The notes under the pieces are model-generated. The model did not search any database. It was not told the DNA's origin and saw only the letters and a list, made by a program, of their open reading frames with translations. From Clostridium sp. CAG:590 (GTDB lineage Bacteria; Bacillota; Clostridia; Lachnospirales; Lachnospiraceae), in assembly GCA_000431135.1 (NCBI GenBank), contig HF987836.1:2252-7730 (forward strand): a stretch of 5,479 nt of DNA, given 5' to 3'. Numbering within the stretch: the stretch's first letter is position 1; each line of letters opens with the position of its first letter. This document shows, piece by piece, positions 1-5,479 of the stretch. The position numbers and the translations under genes were made by a program.

Positions 1-3000
1 TGCTTTCCGCATCTCAATCGTAGAATGTGAGCTTTCCGGATCAACCCCTCCGGCATGTGCAACACTGACTGCCATATCCACATCCCGCATGACCTCCGAA
101 AAGATGACATCCGGAATATCTGCAATCCGTATTTCTTCCCCCGTCTTCCGATCAATAAACACCACCCACTCCAACGTAGGCGATTCTATATCCGCAGGCG
201 AGAACCAGTCTGCTAATGCATAGATCTGTGCCACAATATTTTCCTGATAATATACTTTCTGCAATCCACTCTCTACATCCGCAACCCAATGCCGTGTCTT
301 CAGACAGCCCACGGTTCTGGCCGGCTGAATCTGGTTTCCTGCATAGCGCAAAGAATGGAACATATTCTGTTCTTCCTCTGTCTTCACATATAATTCCCGG
401 AACACCTGCTTAAATGGCTGCCGGATCTGCTGGTCAAATACATATTGCTGATACGCATGCCAATGTCCCGCCTGATATAAATGATACGGATGTGCAATAC
501 TTACCAGAGTATCCTCTGCCAATTCTATGGTTCGGTCTTCCTCTACACAAAGTAACCCCTCCATCCGGATGAATCCCATCCGTTCACTCGTCTTACCTAC
601 CAGATTCGCAACAATCCGTTCTGTTACCGGATTATGCAGCAGGTTCTTCAATTCCGCAAAAGTAAATTCTGTTCCCTTCTCCATCGAATCTTCAAACATT
701 GCCCTGGTGCGACGATACTGCTCTGTAAATTGCTTTCGATCATCATTTAACGAGACGATATATGTATTCTTCTTATACTTTGCTGGAACCGTCTTTAACC
801 GCTTACCCGCCTTTTCACAAACCAGCTCGCATTTTCCATCCTCGCATGCTTCTAACCACACGGTAATGTCCTCTATGTTATACGGCTCAAAACAGGTCTT
901 GCGTTCTTCATATTCTAAGCTTTCCATCTGCAGGATCAATCTTGTCACATCCTGATATCCCGCATTGATTGACAGATTCTGTAATGCAAGCTCTACAGCA
1001 CGATTTTCACTGGCTCTGCGCTGTGCTCCATATTGTCTGCCTTCCTTCTTAAACCTCTGCAGGAACAGATAACGGTTACGGATATCTTTCTCATTCTGAA
1101 TCGGAATCAAGCCATATGCCATGACCAGATCTTTGTTCCGCTTCGCCACAATCTCATTTTCCAATTCACTCGTCTTATAGATTCCGAGAGCTGCATCTGC
1201 ATATTTTCTTGCCCGTGTATGCTTCGCTCCATCTGATATATACTTGGCCGCTTCATAAAGCATGTGAAAATGTTCCTCTCCCAATTGCTGGTACACTTCC
1301 ATAAACCAGTCCACATCAAATGCTCCATCATTCAGATCACTGATCGCAATCGGCGTATAGCGGGCAATCATTGCCTTACGTTTATCTTCAAATTTCTCCT
1401 TCATATGTGCCATAAAATAATAGCACCCGGACACAAAACCAGCCCAGCCAAGATAATCTCCTACAAGCGGAATCCATTCCGGTGCGTAAAATGCTGCCTC
1501 GATCAGACGGCTCTCTTTGATATCGGTATCCTTTACCAGAGAACGCAGACGTTCCGCATCATCTTCTATATCCGGAATACAGACCTGTAACATATGGCTT
1601 AAGCTCTGTCGTTTTGTAACCGTCTCCTTCCGGTTCCATGTACTATTAAACCAACTGTTGCGTTCCAACGTCTCTTTTCCTAATGCACTGAGAATTCGTA
1701 CAAAAGTCGATAGTCCGGAGATTCTTTGAACTGCATATATGTTACGGGAAAACTCTGTCTCACTGTCTCCCCTCTTCAATTCCGCTTCCATCATCAGACC
1801 AGAGAGCTTTTGATATACTTCTAGTGCAAGCTGCAGACGTTTCTCATCCTCTTCGGAAAACTCCTCCGGTAATGGATGCCCCAACAATACCTGCACTGCA
1901 TATCTTCTATTCGTATCCACCCAGGAACCTTCTTTCCTACGATTCTCAAGACTGCGATTGCGATCCTGATAGAACTGAACAATATAAGATAAACGATGCA
2001 TCGTCTCATTCCGCTCTTCTTCCCGGAATATCATCTTGTATAGATAATCCTTTGTAATGATTCCCTTTGTACATGCCGTAATATAATATTGTACACACGG
2101 AAACTGCATACTATGGCCAATATAAGAAAAGTAGCGGTTATTTTCCAGATCAAGTGGCTTGTGAAAAGAATGACAATCTGCCAATTCGTATTGATACGGA
2201 AACAATTCCGCAAACAGTTCCTGTCCGTCATGCATATCTAATGCTTCCGTAAACAGCCGTATCGGAGCATATGTCAGTATCGTTCTCTCCCGCCACTTTG
2301 GTTTTCCACTCTCGTCCTTATCCGTTGTGCTTTCCCAGCCACAGATCATCGGATTTGCAGATTTTAACAATTCATTTGTCACAGCCGCCGAACATTTTTG
2401 CAATAATAGGGCATCCCGGTGTTCTTCCAACAAACCATTGATGACACCAATCACTTCCCCGAACCAGGTCAATGTAACAGGCTGCAAGAACTCCCTTCCG
2501 TATAATTGTTCCACTAACGGTCTGCACTGAGCCTCCATATGTGGCTCATCCCCTTTTAAGACCAACAGATATAACGACAATAACAAACAGGTTGTGTAAT
2601 TCTTAATCTCCTTCTCATAGAAATCGTCCCACAACTCTTTCAGTGGCAGATTATGACGGAATCTGGCCCCCAGTCCCCAGAATGAATCTGTCAGCAAATG
2701 GACGCTTCCCTCATACTCCTCAAACTCATCATATTTATGCTCCTCTATCAAAGCATCTAACTTAGCAAGAATCTCCGGCAATTGTCTAATGCGCTTCTTA
2801 TCTCCAAATACATCCTTATATGCCTTCTTGCACTCCCTCAGAAAATCTTCATCAAACTCCGGATCATACTCCGCACGAACGTCATATAACCCATACCCAT
2901 TCTCCTTCGTACATTCTGTCTCTGTATCATTTTGCAATTCCTGAATCAGAATACGTTCCTTTGTGGATGGTTTTGTTATCTGATCTAACAGCGGCAGACA

Positions 3001-4887
3001 CTGCATGTACAATACCTTTCTTTCCGGGTCCTTTTGCAGTTGCAATAACAGATCTAATCCCGCTGTTCGTTTCTCTTCCTTCCGATCAGCCAGCAATCGT
3101 GCAATACACGATTCCAGGCCATCCTCCCCCATGGTATACAGTATGGATAATACATTCTTGCGAATCTCTGCCGTCTTATATTTGAGCATTGCTTCTAATT
3201 GCAGATATTCTTTCCCGGATAACTCCATCTGCGGCACAAGCTTGCATGCGACCGTGCCCACATACGTCCGATCTGCCATACATCCGATCAGTATTTCCCG
3301 CTGCTCCTCATTATACGGTGGAACCAGTGTCAGCAGCATAACCGAAGCACGTTCAAAATAATCGGTAGATATTTGCGGAAGCAGCTCTGCGATTGCTGTA
3401 ATCTTGTCTTCCTCCTGCAAAGCACTCGCACAGACTGCTAATCGGCAGATCACATCAGAGCGCCGTAATGCCTCTTTATTCCATGGAAAAATACACGGTT
3501 GAAAGTCAATCTGTTTCTTTGAGATTGCCTGTAACATCTCTTGTAAAATGCCATAGAATTCCTCACACTCTGTCCGATCCTTAAAATATTGCTCTACATC
3601 CGCATACTGTCTGGTCAAACCTTTCAACGGATAGCCGTCCTTATGCCGCCTCCTGCGATCTGTGACCTCATCCATATAATCGGTACATTTCGGCATAAAG
3701 CTTCGCATTATCGCCGCCATTGTGTCCTGCTCCTGATAGAATCTACGCACAATTGCCTTTGCAACCTGATGTACATACACACCATTCAGGTGCATTTCCT
3801 GTAGATAATAACAGCACACCATTCTCTGGTGCTTACTTCCCTCTAATGTCAGTTTCTCTATCACCGCACAGGCATCCTCAATCTCCTGTACTCCATAGCT
3901 CCAAAGCGCCAGATAAATCTGCATTGAATCTTCACTTTGCAAAGCTGCTTCTCTTGCCTTTTTATCCTCTAAATAAGCTGCGATCAAGGCAATCTGTTTC
4001 TTGTTGATACGATCTAACTTTCCCTCTTCTTCTCCCAACAATCCCGTCCATGTTCCAACAGAACGAAGCACAGACGAATACCGCAGCAGATCCTGTTTCA
4101 CAACAATATTAAACAAATACCGGAAGGCAGAAAGGGTTCCGGCATCCATGTTATCGCAGATTGCCTGTCGCAGTCCTTCCTGCAGTCTTGCCGCTAATAG
4201 TAATTGTCCTACCGCCTCATATAACTCCTGACATTCACTCTGTACAATTCCGCGTATCAGTTCATAGCTTACAAGATTGACTGCATTTTCCCCTAATAAA
4301 ATGTCCTTGAGTATAGCAATCAATTCTGTATTGCCACGATCCAATTCAGCCTGAATCCACACAGCAGGTATATCATTCCGATAAGAGCAGGACTGATAAT
4401 ATCGATACACCACCTGAATGTCCGGTGCCGCTTTTCCCTGCAGCAGGGAAACAAGATCTGTTCCAAAGATACCCGCCTTGTGATAACGATTCAATATTGT
4501 AAACATCCGAGGTACATATACCGTGTACCGCTTAGTTCTCAACGAACGCCGGAAACAGGATTCATCCCGCTGCCATTTATTCACCGCATCTACACTACAA
4601 TAAAAATCCTCCAGCAAATGATCTGGAATCCATCCCTTCATATGCTGCATTTCCTGTCTAAAAAAATCGGATGGCTTTGTACCCGGTTCTTGCAGATATG
4701 CCGTCACACGTTCTCCTAAAGCGGTATGTGACATAGCATTCGTCTCATAACGGCCTGCCATTTCCAAAGCCTTTCGAACCTCATCCGAATAGGACTGCAA
4801 CCGCTCATCCGACCGTTTCTGATATGCCTCCTCCACCTTACGTGCCACTCTTCTTCCTTGTTCCTTCTCCGCACCCGTCATTTTCAT
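1..4887 (-). CDS. Giant DUF4132-family protein (YehI/MolR-like), C-terminus cut by window edge
   Basis: The frame is open for 1629 codons from ATG at 4887 to the left edge, with no in-frame stop, so the 3' end is missing. The start is supported by AAAGGGG 6 bases upstream and an in-frame TAA at 4914-4912 with no other ATG between. No signal peptide or membrane segment is visible; the protein is probably cytoplasmic. Residues 1-480 are charged and mostly helical. Residues about 490-625 look like HEAT-type helix pairs. Residues about 650-700 form an acidic, Asp/Glu-rich linker. Residues about 1350-1500 match my memory of DUF4132: a basic helix, HNP at 1418-1420, HP at 1466-1467 and QPFKQVFRE at 1490-1498. 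Residues about 1525-1629 form a further conserved C-terminal domain (probably the one called DUF7737) ending in AHAGGVDPESSHSTIEMR. The N-terminal two thirds may correspond to DUF5724. Known relatives include E. coli YehI and MolR; MolR's old molybdate-regulator name is not reliable evidence of function. The biochemical role is unknown; a scaffold working with AAA+/vWA partners is inference. Perhaps 50 to 150 residues lie beyond the edge. Confidence 0.92.
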   Translation of the reverse strand, partial: MKMTGAEKEQGRRVARKVEEAYQKRSDERLQSYSDEVRKALEMAGRYETNAMSHTALGERVTAYLQEPGTKPSDFFRQEMQHMKGWIPDHLLEDFYCSVDAVNKWQRDESCFRRSLRTKRYTVYVPRMFTILNRYHKAGIFGTDLVSLLQGKAAPDIQVVYRYYQSCSYRNDIPAVWIQAELDRGNTELIAILKDILLGENAVNLVSYELIRGIVQSECQELYEAVGQLLLAARLQEGLRQAICDNMDAGTLSAFRYLFNIVVKQDLLRYSSVLRSVGTWTGLLGEEEGKLDRINKKQIALIAAYLEDKKAREAALQSEDSMQIYLALWSYGVQEIEDACAVIEKLTLEGSKHQRMVCCYYLQEMHLNGVYVHQVAKAIVRRFYQEQDTMAAIMRSFMPKCTDYMDEVTDRRRRHKDGYPLKGLTRQYADVEQYFKDRTECEEFYGILQEMLQAISKKQIDFQPCIFPWNKEALRRSDVICRLAVCASALQEEDKITAIAELLPQISTDYFERASVMLLTLVPPYNEEQREILIGCMADRTYVGTVACKLVPQMELSGKEYLQLEAMLKYKTAEIRKNVLSILYTMGEDGLESCIARLLADRKEEKRTAGLDLLLQLQKDPERKVLYMQCLPLLDQITKPSTKERILIQELQNDTETECTKENGYGLYDVRAEYDPEFDEDFLRECKKAYKDVFGDKKRIRQLPEILAKLDALIEEHKYDEFEEYEGSVHLLTDSFWGLGARFRHNLPLKELWDDFYEKEIKNYTTCLLLSLYLLVLKGDEPHMEAQCRPLVEQLYGREFLQPVTLTWFGEVIGVINGLLEEHRDALLLQKCSAAVTNELLKSANPMICGWESTTDKDESGKPKWRERTILTYAPIRLFTEALDMHDGQELFAELFPYQYELADCHSFHKPLDLENNRYFSYIGHSMQFPCVQYYITACTKGIITKDYLYKMIFREEERNETMHRLSYIVQFYQDRNRSLENRRKEGSWVDTNRRYAVQVLLGHPLPEEFSEEDEKRLQLALEVYQKLSGLMMEAELKRGDSETEFSRNIYAVQRISGLSTFVRILSALGKETLERNSWFNSTWNRKETVTKRQSLSHMLQVCIPDIEDDAERLRSLVKDTDIKESRLIEAAFYAPEWIPLVGDYLGWAGFVSGCYYFMAHMKEKFEDKRKAMIARYTPIAISDLNDGAFDVDWFMEVYQQLGEEHFHMLYEAAKYISDGAKHTRARKYADAALGIYKTSELENEIVAKRNKDLVMAYGLIPIQNEKDIRNRYLFLQRFKKEGRQYGAQRRASENRAVELALQNLSINAGYQDVTRLILQMESLEYEERKTCFEPYNIEDITVWLEACEDGKCELVCEKAGKRLKTVPAKYKKNTYIVSLNDDRKQFTEQYRRTRAMFEDSMEKGTEFTFAELKNLLHNPVTERIVANLVGKTSERMGFIRMEGLLCVEEDRTIELAEDTLVSIAHPYHLYQAGHWHAYQQYVFDQQIRQPFKQVFRELYVKTEEEQNMFHSLRYAGNQIQPARTVGCLKTRHWVADVESGLQKVYYQENIVAQIYALADWFSPADIESPTLEWVVFIDRKTGEEIRIADIPDVIFSEVMRDVDMAVSVAHAGGVDPESSHSTIEMRKA

Positions 4888-4979
4888 ATGTAACCCCTTT
4901 CTTCTAGTCTGTTATATAGACCTCCTGCCTCATCGGACATTCCCCAATTCTGTCTATCAATGCCTCCGTCAACACATTG
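4888..4979 (-). other. Intergenic gap with a short open frame and an orphan Shine-Dalgarno-like site
   Basis: This 92-base gap separates the two genes. One minus-strand frame is open from GTG at 4975 to TAG at 4906-4904, 23 codons, reading VLTEALIDRIG at its start and QEVYITD at its end. A consensus-like AGGAGG (4926-4921) lies inside that frame and has no ATG, GTG or TTG at a usable distance. No convincing hairpin terminator or promoter is seen: TTGACG at 4972-4967 has only AATTGG at the right distance. The simplest reading is a transcribed spacer within one operon; a leader peptide or a frameshifted extension of the upstream gene is possible but weakly supported. Confidence 0.35.
4894..4900 (-). 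promoter_or_regulatory. Ribosome binding site of the DUF4132 gene
   Basis: Minus-strand AAAGGGG sits 6 bases before the ATG at 4887 and 12 bases before a second in-frame ATG at 4881, so the first ATG is the better start. A stronger AGGAGG lies further upstream at 4926-4921 but is 33 bases from the ATG, too far to serve it directly. Confidence 0.65.
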
Positions 4980-5396
4980 CTACCAGATTCGCCCCGCTAA
5001 CATGGTCAGCCGAATCAGACTCACCTCATCCCCATCCTGTAAGGCTAGTCTCTCGTCTAACTGCTCTGCTTCTTCTCCATTCACAAACACACGGTAAAGA
5101 CCATCCTCAAATGCCTGTACTGCAACTGCAACCGCCTCCTCCACATCCGGTTCCTTATTCCCATAAATGATACCAAATGCGATCTTTCCAACATCTGCCA
5201 TGTCATGTATGTTCTCCTCTGTAAGAACACATGCTCCTTGTCTGCTCCGCTCTATATAATCGTTCACACAGATTGTGACGGTTACACTTAAGAATTCTCT
5301 TAATGTCTGCGGTTGTTTGTCATAATGAAATGGAATCTTATCTATCACATTTTTTCTTGTTCCAATGGATTTGACATTCATATAGATTTCTAACAT
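4980..5396 (-). CDS. Small MoaD/ThiS-like (beta-grasp) candidate protein, 138 residues
   Basis: A complete frame runs from ATG to TAG with GTGGGG 6 bases before the start, the same spacing as in the giant gene downstream. A second ATG at codon 6 lacks a comparable site. I do not recognise a named family. Visible layout: strand 2-12, strand 17-25, helix 31-50 (beginning TLREFL), helices about 59-72 and 84-97, strand 101-112 (YRVFVNGEEAEQ), then LALQDGDEVSLIRL at 117-130 and a C-terminal LAGRIW. The 'VNGE...L.DGDEV.LI' pattern and the opening two strands followed by a TLRE helix are what MoaD/ThiS-type ubiquitin-like proteins show. Here an extra helical segment of about 45 residues (52-98) is inserted before the third strand. 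The C-terminal Gly-Gly used for thiocarboxylate or conjugation chemistry is absent, so a binding or adaptor role is more likely than sulfur transfer. There is no signal peptide or convincing membrane segment. It lies 92 bases upstream of the DUF4132 gene on the same strand, which suggests co-transcription. The gene is well supported; the fold is moderately supported and the function unknown. Confidence 0.85.
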   Translation of the reverse strand: MLEIYMNVKSIGTRKNVIDKIPFHYDKQPQTLREFLSVTVTICVNDYIERSRQGACVLTEENIHDMADVGKIAFGIIYGNKEPDVEEAVAVAVQAFEDGLYRVFVNGEEAEQLDERLALQDGDEVSLIRLTMLAGRIW

Positions 5397-5402
5397 GTAT
5401 TA

Positions 5403-5408
5403 CCCCAC
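5403..5408 (-). promoter_or_regulatory. Ribosome binding site of the 138-residue gene
   Basis: Minus-strand GTGGGG sits 6 bases before the ATG at 5396. It favours this ATG over the in-frame ATG five codons later. It is a G-run rather than the full GGAGG consensus. Confidence 0.6.
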
Positions 5409-5430
5409 TCTATCTTATCTCTATTGCATC

Positions 5431-5479
5431 TTATGCCTCTGCATACACTCTCCATTCACCCTTTCCTTTAGAAGCTATG
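5431..5479 (-). CDS. Possible C-terminal tail of an upstream gene (partial)
   Basis: From the right edge, one minus-strand frame reads IASKGKGEWRVYAEA and then TAA at 5433-5431. The other two frames stop within the first 15 bases. The stop lies 34 bases before the ATG of the 138-residue protein, typical spacing for genes in one operon. Fifteen codons are too few to identify a product, and an open stretch this short is common by chance. It would be a third member of the operon if real. Confidence 0.3.
   Translation of the reverse strand, partial: IASKGKGEWRVYAEA

Noticed and set aside
527..955. Plus-strand open frame of 142 codons
   Set aside because: It lies fully antisense to the continuous DUF4132 frame, and its Ser/Arg/Phe-rich translation looks like a complement shadow with no recognisable domain.
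1107..2231. Short minus-strand frames of 62 to 74 codons
   Set aside because: They are in other frames of the same strand inside the giant gene, without domains or good ribosome sites.
2820..3361. Two overlapping plus-strand open frames of 121 and 118 codons
   Set aside because: They overlap each other and are antisense to the well-supported giant gene. Their Ser/Pro/Ile-rich content is what reverse complements of acidic helical coding sequence give.
3589..4719. Several plus-strand open frames of 70 to 95 codons
   Set aside because: All are antisense shadows of the N-terminal half of the giant gene.
4944..4972. Possible promoter with a TTGACG -35 box on the minus strand in the gap
   Set aside because: The -10 position at 16 to 18 bases reads GAATTG, AATTGG or ATTGGG, far from TATAAT. 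The TATATAAC at 4918-4911 has no -35 box at the right distance.
5412..5433. Two TAAGAT boxes on the minus strand ahead of the 138-residue gene
   Set aside because: They resemble -10 elements, but the -35 positions read AGAGGC and AATGGA, so I do not call a promoter. The GCAT-AAG-ATGC inverted repeat around one of them has only 4-base arms.

Overview
The window looks like an accessory-type operon fragment from a Gram-positive gut-type Firmicute, probably a clostridial or Lachnospiraceae-like organism. This rests on a G+C content that looks moderate to low by eye, G-rich Shine-Dalgarno sites 6 bases before ATG starts, and the style of the proteins. The taxonomic placement is inference only. All supported genes lie on the minus strand, so transcription runs from right to left.

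Layout in the direction of transcription: (1) a possible 15-residue C-terminal tail of an upstream gene enters at the right edge and stops at 5431. (2) After 34 bases comes a complete 138-residue protein (5396 to 4980). Its last 38 residues resemble the end of MoaD/ThiS-type beta-grasp proteins, but it ends in AGRIW instead of Gly-Gly. (3) A 92-base gap holds a short open frame and an orphan consensus Shine-Dalgarno-like site. (4) A giant gene starts at 4887 and is open for 1629 codons to the left edge, where it is cut off. I checked its frame triplet by triplet and found no stop. Its C-terminal part carries the hallmarks of the DUF4132 family (E. coli YehI/MolR-like), and its middle looks like HEAT-type helical repeats. 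This one gene fills about 89 percent of the window, and every other reading frame inside it is treated as a shadow.

How the genes may work together: DUF4132 proteins have no established biochemical function. In E. coli the yehI gene lies in a cluster with a MoxR-type AAA+ ATPase, a von Willebrand A protein and a SWIM zinc-finger protein. The most interesting reading is that a ubiquitin-like, non-conjugated beta-grasp protein is made together with a giant helical-repeat DUF4132 scaffold, as part of a MoxR/vWA-type chaperone or conflict system whose other genes lie outside the window. The gene pair is seen in the sequence; the function and the missing partners are inference. I see no RNA gene, CRISPR array, insertion sequence, convincing promoter or terminator.
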